The notes: generated by a model from the sequence alone, not told the origin. Positions 9,513-18,172 are shown, counted from the first letter of the stretch. The stretch: 64,000 nucleotides of DNA from Stenotrophomonas sp. Marseille-Q4652 (GCF_916618915.1 NZ_CAKAKE010000001.1:2959001-3023000), one strand, 5' to 3'. A program made the numbers and translations.

Positions 9513-9730
9513 GTCTTTTCAGCCAGTTGGGACACACACAGGGCGGCTCATGGCCGGCCTGATGTGTCCAGCCCCCGGAAGAAGTGGACTGACCGCTCGC
9601 GTTCCAGTGCAAGAAAGAGGATGAACAAACCATAAATTCAGAAATGGACATGATGTCGCTCTAAGCGACATTTTGGCAGGGCTTTTGTTACCCTGATTCC
9701 GTCATCGCGGGGAGTAACAATCCGTGCCAT

Positions 9731-9918
9731 GGTGTGAGTAGGCGACTACTCGAGGGCGAACAGCCCAAAACACCCCGAGCGACGCGTCAACGGCCGGTAG
9801 CGGTCGGGACGATCGGGAAGGGGCAGGTGGCTGCGGCAACGGCTCGCAGCCATAGATTGGAGGAGGGTAGTAACTGGCGTTTCCCCATTCTCGATGTAGC
9901 AACGGAGCCTTTCCAATC
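9731..9918 (+). ncRNA. Candidate retron msr-msd RNA
   Basis: Visible stems, in order: an outer GGTGT (9731-9735)/ACACC (9770-9774) enclosing GAGTAG-GCGA-CTACTC (9736-9751, a GNRA loop) and GGGC-GAACA-GCCC (9754-9766), making a three-way junction; TGGCTGCG/CGCAGCCA (9828-9852); and a longer arm GATTGGA (9855-9861)/TCCAATC (9912-9918). A compact multi-hairpin msr followed by a long-armed msd is the usual retron layout upstream of the RT operon. A convincing a1/a2 terminal repeat was not found; GTGCCATGGTGT (9724-9735) against ACACCAACATGGTTTCAC (9939-9956) pairs only with bulges. Boundaries and the branching guanosine are therefore guesses. Confidence 0.5.
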
Positions 9919-9936
9919 CCGGAGAGGTGCATCGAG
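9890..9936 (+). promoter_or_regulatory. Hairpin that could hide the ribosome site of the 44-aa ORF
   Basis: CTCGATG at 9890-9896 is exactly complementary to CATCGAG at 9930-9936. The right arm covers three of the four bases of the GAGG ribosome site (9934-9937) of the small ORF starting at 9946. This pairing competes with GATTGGA/TCCAATC (9855-9861 with 9912-9918) because the two helices interleave. It could make translation of the small ORF depend on the folding, or reverse transcription, of the upstream RNA. Complementarity is seen; the regulatory role is inferred. Confidence 0.4.
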
Positions 9937-9945
9937 GACACCAAC

Positions 9946-10080
9946 ATGGTTTCACCTGTTGATAGGAAAGATGACAAGCGCCAGCTGCTGCTGAAATGGT
10001 TCAAACGAGTTTTTGGTGGTCCGTGGTTGTTCCGGCTCTTGATGGTCGTGTGGAAGTTGTATGACCACTTTGATCGCTAA
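9946..10080 (+). CDS. 44-aa amphipathic small protein in the retron operon
   Basis: A short ORF of 44 codons. It starts with ATG after GAGG with an 8-base gap and ends at TAA, 78 bp before the XRE gene. The product begins with a charged segment (MVSPVDRKDDKRQ) and continues with a hydrophobic, Trp-rich, basic segment (LLLKWFKRVFGGPWLFRLLM, then VVWKLYDHFDR), which would suit a membrane-active peptide. I recognise no family. Its position between a putative msr-msd and the XRE-RT genes suggests it belongs to the system, possibly as a toxic effector held in check by the XRE protein or the RNA. Coding status rests on ribosome site, composition and context only. Confidence 0.5.
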   Translation: MVSPVDRKDDKRQLLLKWFKRVFGGPWLFRLLMVVWKLYDHFDR

Positions 10081-10158
10081 GCGCGGCACAGGACATTCGG
10101 ACTCTAAGACTCATCAGTAGCACCCTCCTTTTTATCTACACATGCAGGAAGAGAGGAA

Positions 10159-10470
10159 ATGCTCCACAAGGCTTTAAAGACGGTCCGCGAGGTTCATCGA
10201 ATGCAACAAGGTGAGCTGGCGGAGCGCTTGGGCATATCCCGCTCTCATCTATCTGAGATCGAGTCAGGAAAGAAGGCTGCGTCAGTCGAGCTTCTACACA
10301 AGTTCGCAGATGTATTCGATGTGCCGCCTTCAACGTTCCTAAGCTTCGCCGAAGCGATCGAGGGTCCCTCGGCGCGCCGACAAAGGAACGGCAAGAGGCT
10401 GCTGAAAGTTCTGGAATGGACCCTGGACACCGACCATGACGCTTCCTCGGAAAAGCGCCAATCGCTATGA
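10159..10470 (+). CDS. XRE-family helix-turn-helix protein of the retron operon
   Basis: A 103-residue protein with a Cro/C1-type HTH over residues 6-62 (recognition region ISRSHLSEIESGKKAASVEL) and a basic C-terminal tail. It probably represses its own operon; inverted repeats upstream (for example TTGTTACCC/GGaGTAACAA at 9685-9720) are possible operators. Its last 35 bases overlap the RT gene in another frame, which couples translation of the two. Retron operons with an HTH accessory protein are described in published retron classifications. An alternative is that it acts with the RT on the msDNA rather than at a promoter. Confidence 0.85.
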   Translation: MLHKALKTVREVHRMQQGELAERLGISRSHLSEIESGKKAASVELLHKFADVFDVPPSTFLSFAEAIEGPSARRQRNGKRLLKVLEWTLDTDHDASSEKRQSL

Positions 10471-11440
10471 CGTCAGTCGTTCTGCCCTCTATCGGCTGCC
10501 GACGCTAAAGGCACTCGCAAGATTTCTCGAATGGAAGGGCTCCCCGAGTGCCCTTCGCGCCCTGTGCAAACGTCCGGACAACTTCAGCGAGTTTTATCAG
10601 GCTCATCCAAAGACTGGGAAGATGCGCCTGATTCAAGCACCGAGTGAGGTTATCAAGCCGCTTCAGAAGCGGCTTAACGTGTTGCTCAAGCAAGTCCGCG
10701 TACCAGACTATCTTCACTCGGGAATTCCCAAGCGATCTCACCTCTCCAACTCTGAGCAGCACATGCTCGCGGCGGGGGCAACCGTAACGGTTGATGTGTC
10801 CGACTTCTATCCCAGCATCACACGTCAACGTGTCTTCAGGCTTTTCAGAAACGTCTTTCAATGCCCCGGTGATGTCGCAGATGCGATGGCCGACTTGGTC
10901 TGTTATCAAGGGAAGCTGGCAACTGGATCTCCGGCTAGCGTGCTCGTCTCTTTTTGGGCCTGCCGGGATATGTTTGACCTAATCGCCCAGCGTGTGGCCA
11001 CTCAGGGAGGCACATTCACGCTTTACGTGGATGATGTGGCCATCACTGGGGACACAATCGGGCACGGCGATATCCAATGGCTGGATCGTTTGCTGAGAAG
11101 GTTCGGTTTTAGCTCGAAAGTTGAGAAGGCAAAGCTGTTTCGGAAGGCCCGTGCCAAAGTTGTCACGGGCCGAGCGTTTCGGCATGGCATCAGTCGAGCG
11201 CCAAACAAGAAGCACGAGGAGATGCATGAGGCGCGGGCTGAGATTGAGAGCGGTCGAGCAACTATCAAGGCCAAACGTGGATTGGTAGGTCAGCTCGAAA
11301 ACATAGGAAATCTTGATCAAGAACGCGGGACAAGATTGAAGGCGGAGGCCAAGAAGCTCCGAAGCACGCTACCTCCTCCAAGGCGTCGACGTCGAGCCAT
11401 CCCCAGGTCAGCGCATACCGGGCAGGAGGTGGCAACGTGA
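10436..11440 (+). CDS. Retron-type reverse transcriptase
   Basis: A 334-residue reverse transcriptase. Visible: motif A as VDVSDFYPSI (119-128), motif B as LATGSPASVLVS (161-172), and the catalytic YVDD (197-200). Two retron-specific signatures are present: SNSEQH (104-109), a variant of the NAxxH box before motif A, and VTG (243-245), the domain that binds the msr stem. There is no maturase, endonuclease or protease domain. Most retron RTs have YADD, so YVDD and NSEQH mark a divergent member. The C-terminus is a coiled, very basic tail ([13 protein letters not shown]). It should extend msDNA from a branched guanosine in the upstream RNA. It overlaps the XRE gene by 35 bases and the next gene by 4. 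Confidence 0.88.
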   Translation: MTLPRKSANRYDVSRSALYRLPTLKALARFLEWKGSPSALRALCKRPDNFSEFYQAHPKTGKMRLIQAPSEVIKPLQKRLNVLLKQVRVPDYLHSGIPKRSHLSNSEQHMLAAGATVTVDVSDFYPSITRQRVFRLFRNVFQCPGDVADAMADLVCYQGKLATGSPASVLVSFWACRDMFDLIAQRVATQGGTFTLYVDDVAITGDTIGHGDIQWLDRLLRRFGFSSKVEKAKLFRKARAKVVTGRAFRHGISRAPNKKHEEMHEARAEIESGRATIKAKRGLVGQLENIGNLDQERGTRLKAEAKKLRSTLPPPRRRRRAIPRSAHTGQEVAT

Positions 11441-12144
11441 GTTACCAAAGTATCGTCCGAACTCCCTGTCCACGATGCGACGGAATACGCTCTTGTGATC
11501 TTTTGCATAACTTGACCGAAGAGAGCGACGACCATAGGCATCCGGAGCATCCAATGTGGGGAGGTGCGAGTCATCAACTTCTCCGCTGTCGTGGATGCGA
11601 GACAGTTTTCTACAAGATTGAGAGCTGGCACTCAGAAGACTGGGACGTAAGGCGTGATCCAGAATCCGGTCAAGATGAGATGTTCTACCCGAAGACAGTC
11701 TCCGTGTACCCACCACCAGAGCCCAAGTCTGAAAAGCCTGACTGGACCTGGGATCTACATCGGAAGGACAGCGTGCTCTCGCAAGTTGTCCATGAGATGT
11801 ATGCTGCCAAGGCAAGCAACCTGAATGTGCTCACAGCTATCGGCCTGCGAATCGCCTTTGACAGGACAACGTTCTTGCTTGGGGTCGACGAGAGCTTAGA
11901 TCTCAACAAAAAAATAGAGAAGCTCGTAGACGATGGGCGGCTAGGAAAGATAGAAGCCGAACACATGCAGGTAGCCGTAAACGCGGGTAACGCTGCCGCC
12001 CACCGTGGTTGGAGTCCGAATGATGAGGACCTCACGGTCCTTCTTCATGTCCTCGAGCAGTTTCTAAAAAGAAGCTTTTTTGAACCGCCGATAGGTCAAA
12101 TAGGCGCAGCTATCCCTCCTCGCCCCAAGAAGAAGCGAACTTAA
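11437..12144 (+). CDS. Zinc-ribbon/DUF4145 protein, candidate retron effector
   Basis: A 235-residue protein starting at GTG within the GTGA overlap with the RT stop, behind a strong AGGAGGT. Residues 11-54 hold a CxxC...CxxC zinc ribbon (C11, C14, C51, C54). Residues about 115-215 form a helical domain resembling DUF4145, which I understand to be HEPN-like. The segment GNAAAHRG (184-191) sits where HEPN RNases carry RNxxxH, but the arginine is glycine here, so classical HEPN RNase activity is doubtful. The tight coupling to the RT makes it the likely partner or effector. Similar DUF4145 proteins also occur in other defence loci and alone. Confidence 0.65.
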   Translation: MSYQSIVRTPCPRCDGIRSCDLLHNLTEESDDHRHPEHPMWGGASHQLLRCRGCETVFYKIESWHSEDWDVRRDPESGQDEMFYPKTVSVYPPPEPKSEKPDWTWDLHRKDSVLSQVVHEMYAAKASNLNVLTAIGLRIAFDRTTFLLGVDESLDLNKKIEKLVDDGRLGKIEAEHMQVAVNAGNAAAHRGWSPNDEDLTVLLHVLEQFLKRSFFEPPIGQIGAAIPPRPKKKRT

Positions 12145-12344
12145 GTCACGCCTATTAAGGAGTCCTTCTTTTGCGGATGAGATAACGGATGTGTGGCTTG
12201 CCGAAGCGCTAATACCAGCTTGGATGGAGATATCTTTCATTACTCCAAAGACGGCTATGTCATCCCTCCAATTCGAATGTCGTCTAGGCTTGCTGGATGT
12301 CTGCTTGTCTTCCTGCCATGTCCAGCGCTTTCGCGCCGTAGCGC
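12145..12344. other. Gene-free right edge of the retron island
   Basis: About 200 bp with low G+C and no gene, between the DUF4145 gene and the convergent purD. The hairpin AGCGCT...AGCGCT at 12324-12345 touches the purD stop codon but has no T-run. G+C rises sharply inside purD, so the island boundary lies here. I found no integrase and no clear att duplication. Confidence 0.5.
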
Positions 12345-13649
12345 TTAGGCCTGCTGTTCGCGTTCGATCGCGCGCCAGCCGATGTCGCTGCGGTGGAACT
12401 CGTTGGCCCAGCTGACCTTCGCGACGCCGGCGTAGGCGTTGGCCTGGGCGTCGGCGACGGTGTTGCCGAGGGCGGCGACGCAGAGCACGCGGCCGCCGGC
12501 GCTGACCACATTGCCATCGGCATCGGTGGCGGTGCCGGCGTGGAAGACCTTGGCGCCGCCTTCGTTGATGTCACCCGGCACGTCGGCCAGGCCGGAGATC
12601 ACGTCACCGGTGACCGGCGATTCCGGGTACGGCCTGGCGGCCATGACCACGCCCAAGCTCGGGCGCTGGTCCCACTGCGCGCTGGTGTCGGCGAGCTTTC
12701 CGTCGATCGCGGCTTCGACCAGGTCGACCAGGTCGGAGCGCAGGCGCAGCATCACCGGCTGGGTTTCCGGATCGCCGAAGCGCACGTTGAACTCGATGAC
12801 CTTGGGCGCGCCGCTGGCATCGATCATCAGCCCGGCATAGAGGAAGCCGGTGAACGGCATGCCGTCTGCGATCATGCCCTGCACGGTCGGGTTGACCACT
12901 TCGCGCATCACGCGCTCGTGCACTTCCGGCGTCACCACCGGGGCCGGCGAGTAGGCACCCATGCCACCGGTGTTCGGGCCGGTGTCGCCATCGCCGACGC
13001 GCTTGTGGTCCTGGCTGGTGGCCATCGGCAGCGCGGTGGCGCCATCGACCATCGAGATGAAGCTCGCTTCCTCGCCTTCGAGGAATTCCTCGATCACCAC
13101 GCGCGCGCCGGCATCACCGAAGGCGTTGCCGCTGAGCATGTCGCGCACGGCGTCTTCGGCCTCAGTCAGGGTCATCGCCACGATCACGCCCTTGCCGGCG
13201 GCCAGGCCATCGGCCTTGATCACGATCGGCGCGCCCTTCTCGCGCACGTAGGCCAGCGCGGCATCGACGTCGGTGTGGACGGCGTAGAACGCGGTGGGAA
13301 TGCCGTGGCGGGCGAGGAAGTCCTTGGCGAAGGCCTTGCTGCCTTCCAGCTGCGCGGCGGCGGCGGTCGGCCCGAAGATGCGCAGCCCGGCGGCGCGGAA
13401 GCGGTCGACCACGCCGGCCACCAGCGGCACTTCCGGGCCGACCACGGTCAGCGACACGCCTTCGTCCTGGGCCAGCTTGAGCAGGCCGTCGAGGTCGGTG
13501 ACCTTGACCGCGACGTTGCGGCAACCGGCTTCGGTGGCGGTGCCGGCATTGCCGGGGGCGACGATCACTTCGCTGACGCGCGGGGACTGGGCGAGCTTCC
13601 AGGCCAGGGCGTGTTCGCGGCCGCCGGAACCAATGACAAGGACTTTCAT
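12345..13649 (-). CDS. purD: Phosphoribosylamine-glycine ligase
   Basis: A 434-residue GAR synthetase of normal length, which joins glycine to phosphoribosylamine with ATP in the second step of purine synthesis. It has the N-terminal MKVLVIGSGGREHALAWKLA motif, the ATP-grasp core (PIVIKADGLAAGKGVIVAMT), the signature RFGDPETQPVMLRL and a C-terminal lid domain. purH is two genes away on the same strand, with a small lipoprotein between, an arrangement typical of Xanthomonadaceae. The AT-rich retron island ends directly downstream. Confidence 0.97.
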   Translation of the reverse strand: MKVLVIGSGGREHALAWKLAQSPRVSEVIVAPGNAGTATEAGCRNVAVKVTDLDGLLKLAQDEGVSLTVVGPEVPLVAGVVDRFRAAGLRIFGPTAAAAQLEGSKAFAKDFLARHGIPTAFYAVHTDVDAALAYVREKGAPIVIKADGLAAGKGVIVAMTLTEAEDAVRDMLSGNAFGDAGARVVIEEFLEGEEASFISMVDGATALPMATSQDHKRVGDGDTGPNTGGMGAYSPAPVVTPEVHERVMREVVNPTVQGMIADGMPFTGFLYAGLMIDASGAPKVIEFNVRFGDPETQPVMLRLRSDLVDLVEAAIDGKLADTSAQWDQRPSLGVVMAARPYPESPVTGDVISGLADVPGDINEGGAKVFHAGTATDADGNVVSAGGRVLCVAALGNTVADAQANAYAGVAKVSWANEFHRSDIGWRAIEREQQA

Positions 13650-13670
13650 GGAGGGTGTTTTCCGTGGAGG

Positions 13671-14147
13671 TCAGGAGTGGGGGCAGTCGGCCGGCGTCAG
13701 CCGGACTTCGAAGAACAGTTCGCCATTGGCATCGATGAAGCGGCGGCGCACGCTGCCGCCGGCAGCGATGAAGGGCTTGAGCGCCGCATCGCCGCACAGC
13801 TCGGGCATGGCCTGGGCCTCGTCGGCCTGCAGGGCATCACGCAACTGCGGCTTGGCCGCGAGCTGGGCCACGCGGGCCTCGGCAAAGCGGATATCCAGCA
13901 CCACGTCCTTGCCGTCGGCGCGGGCGAGCTCGGTCACCAGGCCGTCGCGGTAGGGGGCAGGCAGCGTTGCGTTGGTTGCAGCGATGGCGGCCTCACGCTG
14001 CTGTTCCAGCGAGCCGCCCTGGCAGGCGGCGAGCAGCAGCACGCCAGCGACAGCGAGGCAGCGCAGCGGCGACGCGTGCCCGCGGCGGGCACGCGTGGAT
14101 CGCGGGAAAGGCAGCGTCGGCCGGAGCGTGTGCGGTTGGCGCTGCAT
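13671..14147 (-). CDS. Small lipoprotein of unknown function
   Basis: A 158-residue protein with a basic N-terminus, a hydrophobic stretch and a lipobox LLAAC (cysteine near residue 42), so probably a lipoprotein. The mature part has two further cysteines and no recognised domain. The long basic leader ([15 protein letters not shown]) suggests the true start may be internal. It lies between purH and purD on the same strand with gaps of 21 bp or less, so it is probably cotranscribed with them, but no link to purine synthesis is visible. Confidence 0.6.
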   Translation of the reverse strand: MQRQPHTLRPTLPFPRSTRARRGHASPLRCLAVAGVLLLAACQGGSLEQQREAAIAATNATLPAPYRDGLVTELARADGKDVVLDIRFAEARVAQLAAKPQLRDALQADEAQAMPELCGDAALKPFIAAGGSVRRRFIDANGELFFEVRLTPADCPHS

Positions 14148-14154
14148 GTGGGCC

Positions 14155-15735
14155 TCAGTGCCTGAAGTGGCGCACGCCGGTGAACACCATGGCGATGCCG
14201 TGCTCGTCGGCTGCGGCGATCACCTCGGCGTCGCGCATCGAACCGCCCGGCTGGATCACCGCGGTGATGCCGGCCTCGGCAGCGGCGTCCAGGCCATCGC
14301 GGAACGGGAAGAAGGCATCCGATGCCATCACCGAACCCGGCACGACCAGGCTGGCGTCGTTGGCCTTGATGCCGGCGATGCGCGCCGAGTAGACGCGGCT
14401 CATCTGGCCGGCGCCAACACCGATGGTGCGCTCGTCCTTGGCATAGACGATGGCGTTGGACTTGACGTACTTGGCCACGCGCCAGGCAAACAGCAGGTCG
14501 CGCAGTTCGGCCTCGCTCGGTGCGCGCTGGGTGACGGTCTTCAGCTCGCCCAGGCTCATGCCGCGGTTGTCGGCACTCTGCACCAGCAGGCCCGAACCAA
14601 TGCGCTTGGTGTCGTAGTTGTTGCGGCCATCGCCATCGGGAATCCGCAGCACGCGCACGTTGGCCTTCTTGGTGGCATAGGCCAGTGCGTCGTCGCTGTA
14701 GTCCGGGGCGATCAGCACCTCGACGAACTGGCGATCAAGGATGCCCTGCATGGTCGCCGCATCGATCGCGCGGTTGAAGGCGATGATGCCGCCGAAGGCG
14801 CTGGTCGGGTCAGTGTTGTAGGCCAGCTCGTAGGCGGCGCCGGCATCGGCGGCCACGGCCACGCCGCACGGGTTGGCGTGCTTGACGATGACGCAGGCCG
14901 GCACGTCGAACTGGCGCACGCATTCCAGCGCGGCGTCGGCGTCGGCCAGGTTGTTGTAGCTGAGCTCCTTGCCCTGCAGTTGCTCAAAGGTGGCCAGCGT
15001 GCCCGGCACCGGGTACAGGTCGCGGTAGAACGCGCCGGTCTGGTGCGGGTTCTCGCCGTAGCGCAGGTCCATCACCTTGACGAAGGAGGAATTCATCTGC
15101 GCCGGGTATTCGCTGCGCACCGGCACTTCGGAGGTTTCGGTCACGGCCGAGAGGTAATTGCTGATCGACGCGTCGTACTGGGCGACGCGGTTGAACGCGG
15201 CCACCGACAGTGCAAAGCGCTTGGCGGCCGACAGCTGGCCGTCGTTGGCGTCCAGCTCGGCGAGCAGGCCGGCGTACTGGTCCGGGCTGGTGGCCACGGC
15301 CACGCGGGCGAAGTTCTTGGCCGCGCTGCGCAGCATCGCCGGGCCGCCGATGTCGATGTTCTCCACCGCGTCCTCGAGCTTGCAGTCGGCTTTGGCGGTG
15401 ACCGATTCGAACGGATACAGGTTCAGCACCAGCAGGTCGATCGGGGCGATGCCATGTTCAGCCATCACCGCGTCATCGAGGCCGGCGCGGCCGAGCAGGC
15501 CGCCGTGGACCATCGGGTGCAGGGTCTTGACCCGGCCGTCCATCATTTCCGGGAAGCCGGTGACATCTGCCACGTCCCTGACCGGCAGGCCGGCCTCGCG
15601 GATCGCCTTGGCGGTGCCGCCGGTGGACAGCAGCTCGACCCCACGGGCGGCCAGCGCGGTGGCCAGTTCGATCAGGCCGGTCTTGTCGGAAACGGACAGC
15701 AGGGCCCGGCGCACGGGCAGCAAATCGGAGGACAT
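14155..15735 (-). CDS. purH: Bifunctional AICAR transformylase/IMP cyclohydrolase
   Basis: A 526-residue PurH catalysing the last two steps of IMP synthesis. The N-terminal MGS-like cyclohydrolase domain begins [20 protein letters not shown] and contains STGGTAKA and [14 protein letters not shown]. The larger AICAR transformylase domain holds the KHANPCGVA motif with its catalytic Lys-His. The frame continues upstream through fis, but the family start is [12 protein letters not shown]. It is followed by the lipoprotein gene and purD on the same strand and preceded by fis. Confidence 0.97.
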   Translation of the reverse strand: MSSDLLPVRRALLSVSDKTGLIELATALAARGVELLSTGGTAKAIREAGLPVRDVADVTGFPEMMDGRVKTLHPMVHGGLLGRAGLDDAVMAEHGIAPIDLLVLNLYPFESVTAKADCKLEDAVENIDIGGPAMLRSAAKNFARVAVATSPDQYAGLLAELDANDGQLSAAKRFALSVAAFNRVAQYDASISNYLSAVTETSEVPVRSEYPAQMNSSFVKVMDLRYGENPHQTGAFYRDLYPVPGTLATFEQLQGKELSYNNLADADAALECVRQFDVPACVIVKHANPCGVAVAADAGAAYELAYNTDPTSAFGGIIAFNRAIDAATMQGILDRQFVEVLIAPDYSDDALAYATKKANVRVLRIPDGDGRNNYDTKRIGSGLLVQSADNRGMSLGELKTVTQRAPSEAELRDLLFAWRVAKYVKSNAIVYAKDERTIGVGAGQMSRVYSARIAGIKANDASLVVPGSVMASDAFFPFRDGLDAAAEAGITAVIQPGGSMRDAEVIAAADEHGIAMVFTGVRHFRH

Positions 15736-15835
15736 GGGGCGTGGGGTCACGGCAGAGCGGGGCCGGTATTGTAGGCCGGCGTGACCGATGGCGTCCCGTG
15801 ACCACGGACGCGGAAGCGCGGCACGCGCCGCGGGC

Positions 15836-16207
<372 letters not shown>

Positions 16208-17098
16208 TCAGCGGAATTCGAAGTTGTAGGCCACGGTGCTGGCGGCCGGTTCGCGCAGGCGGAAGGTGACCTGGGCGCTCTGCTGCGGCTGCAGCAGTTG
16301 CGCCGCGGCGGCCTCGCTGCCGAGGTAGTCGGCGGGCTCGAACACCCGGCTGCCGATGATCCGGCCGTCGGCATCGGACAGGGACAGCTGCAGCCCCGGC
16401 CAGGCCTGGGCCCAGCGCGCGTCGTTGCGGAAGCTGGCGTGGACCTGCAGCGCGCCGGCCTGGCCTGGCACCGGGCGGACCTCGCGGCTGAGCATGGTGA
16501 AGGCGGCCGGTTCGCGCCAGGCCGGCAACGAGCAGCGCAGCACGGTGCACAGGCCCTCGACCAGTGGTCGGGTGCCGGCGTCGGCGGCCAGCCGGGCGCG
16601 GTCGGCGACCAGGATCTGCAGCGTCAGCAACACCGCCAGGCCGGCGGCCACGCCCCATTGCCAGCGCGCCACCGGGACCGGCGCGCGGACGGCCGTGGCC
16701 GGTCGCAGGAAGCTCGGCGCGGCGATGGCCTCTCGCCTGGCGGCTTCGGGATCGATCCAGGCGCGGGCCTGCTCGTCCAGCGGCGCGGGTTCGATGGCGT
16801 CGGCCACTTCCACGGTTTCGGGCTCGACGACGATCTCCGCGTCCGCCGGCCCGGGGGCGGGCAGGTCGTGGCGGACCACGTCGGCTTCAGCACCTTCCAC
16901 CATCTCGTCCGCCACTTCGGTCTCGACCACGGCCGGTGCTGCCAGGGCGTCGTGCGACAGGCTGCCAGCGGCGTCGATCTGCTCCACTGGCGGGGCCGCA
17001 GGTGTGGCCACCGGGGCGTCGGTGGGCGAGGTCGCAGGACCGGGCCCGCGCAGGAAGGTCGCCAGCGAAGGACGCGGCGTGGCGTTTTCGTCGGTCAT
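16208..17098 (-). CDS. DUF3426 membrane-anchored protein lacking the zinc-ribbon head
   Basis: A 296-residue protein: a long acidic, proline/alanine-rich N-terminal region (1-165), one membrane helix (WQWGVAAGLAVLLTLQILVA, about 168-187) and a C-terminal DUF3426 domain (VRPVPGQAGALQVHASFRND and YNFEFR at the end). Most homologues at this prmA-fis position begin with an MJ0042-type zinc ribbon of four cysteines; here no such motif exists and the protein starts MTDENATPRPSL, so the ribbon is lost or the start is misplaced. Function unknown. Confidence 0.75.
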   Translation of the reverse strand: MTDENATPRPSLATFLRGPGPATSPTDAPVATPAAPPVEQIDAAGSLSHDALAAPAVVETEVADEMVEGAEADVVRHDLPAPGPADAEIVVEPETVEVADAIEPAPLDEQARAWIDPEAARREAIAAPSFLRPATAVRAPVPVARWQWGVAAGLAVLLTLQILVADRARLAADAGTRPLVEGLCTVLRCSLPAWREPAAFTMLSREVRPVPGQAGALQVHASFRNDARWAQAWPGLQLSLSDADGRIIGSRVFEPADYLGSEAAAAQLLQPQQSAQVTFRLREPAASTVAYNFEFR

Positions 17099-17127
17099 GT
17101 GGAATCAGGGCCGAAGGACGGGATCAT

Positions 17128-18042
17128 TCAAGCACGGCGCACGCCGTCGATGCGCATCCAGTCGCCATCCTGGGTGACGTTGAGCTGTTCGAACCACGGC
17201 GCGTAACGCACCAGCAGCTCGTCCTCCTGGCCATGCAGGATGCCCGACAGCGCGATGCGGCCACCGACGGCGACGCGTTCGGCCAGCACTTCGGCCAGCG
17301 CATCCAGCGCCGAGGCCAGGATGTTGGCCACCACCACCGGGTAGCTGTGCACCGGCTCGTCCTCGGGCAGGTAGCAGGCGATGGACACGCCGTTGCGCTC
17401 GGCATTGTCACTGGTGGCGATGATGGCCTGCGGGTCGTTGTCCACGCCCACCGCGGCGGCGGCGCCGAGCTTGAGCGCGGCCAGGGCGAGGATGCCCGAG
17501 CCGCAGCCGAAGTCGAGCACGGTCTGGCCGGCCAGCCGGCCCTCGTCGGCCAGCTGGTCGAGCCAGCGCAGGCACAGCGCGGTGGTCGGGTGGGTGCCCG
17601 AGCCGAAGGCCAGGCCCGGGTCCAGGCGCACGATGGCGGCGTCAGCGCCCTGCGCATCCTCGGGCAGCTCATGGTTCCACGGCACGATCCAGGTGCGGCG
17701 GCCGAAGGACATCGGCTTGAAGGTGTCCAGCCAGGCGCGTTCCCAGTCCTCGTCCTCGACCTTGCGGAAGCTGGCATCGGACCAGTCCAGGCCTTCATCG
17801 AAGGCTTCCAGCGCGGCCAGCAGCACCAGCGGGTTGGCATCGGCCGGGAACAGCGCGCTGAGCACCAGCTCGTTCCACAGCGGAGTCTCGCCCACGCCCG
17901 GCTCCAGGATCGCGCGCTCGTTGCTGGTGTCGGCCTCGGCGTCGAGCATCGTGACCGCCAGCGCGCCCACGTCCTCCAGTGCGTTCTCGTAGCGGGGCTG
18001 GGTGGTTTCGGAACAGCGCAGGGTGAGTTCGAGGTAAGGCAT
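17128..18042 (-). CDS. prmA: Ribosomal protein L11 methyltransferase
   Basis: A 304-residue PrmA that trimethylates ribosomal protein L11. The SAM-binding motif reads [20 protein letters not shown], followed by DNDPQA and by [10 protein letters not shown], the usual motif-IV region. The N-terminal substrate domain begins [12 protein letters not shown], which fixes the start; the frame continues upstream without support. Neighbours are DUF3426/fis on one side and, divergently, an exported protein on the other. In related genomes prmA adjoins accC directly; here two plus-strand genes intervene. Confidence 0.95.
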   Translation of the reverse strand: MPYLELTLRCSETTQPRYENALEDVGALAVTMLDAEADTSNERAILEPGVGETPLWNELVLSALFPADANPLVLLAALEAFDEGLDWSDASFRKVEDEDWERAWLDTFKPMSFGRRTWIVPWNHELPEDAQGADAAIVRLDPGLAFGSGTHPTTALCLRWLDQLADEGRLAGQTVLDFGCGSGILALAALKLGAAAAVGVDNDPQAIIATSDNAERNGVSIACYLPEDEPVHSYPVVVANILASALDALAEVLAERVAVGGRIALSGILHGQEDELLVRYAPWFEQLNVTQDGDWMRIDGVRRA

Positions 18043-18172
18043 GGGGGCAGGCGACAGCAACGGGAAAGCGGGCATCGTAGACGAGCTGCCCGCCGCCTGC
18101 CCGTCCGGGCATGCCCGGATCATGCTTGCTAGACTCCGCCCCGGCCCGAACCGCCGTGGATGTCCGCCCGCA

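Larger units (their letters stand above)
9513..9945 (+). other. Non-coding start of the retron island
   Basis: This stretch has no convincing gene. It is visibly AT-richer than its surroundings and dense in inverted repeats: GGACACA/TGTGTCC at 9530-9569; ATGTCGCT/AGCGACAT around CTA at 9653-9671; TTGTTACCC with GGaGTAACAA at 9685-9720; and the series of stems described separately at 9731-9918. It leads into a small ORF, an XRE gene and a retron-type reverse transcriptase, so it probably carries the promoter and the msr-msd RNA. Confidence 0.6.

Noticed and set aside
9530..9569. GGACACA/TGTGTCC hairpin as terminator of the amidohydrolase
   Set aside because: The loop is long and there is no T-run; termination is not supported.
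10436..11440. Group II intron or diversity-generating element RT
   Set aside because: No maturase or endonuclease domain, no intron RNA or variable/template repeats; the VTG and NAxxH-like boxes favour a retron.
13972..15774. 600-codon plus-strand frame opposite purH
   Set aside because: His/Gly/Ala-rich shadow; PurH on the minus strand is unambiguous.
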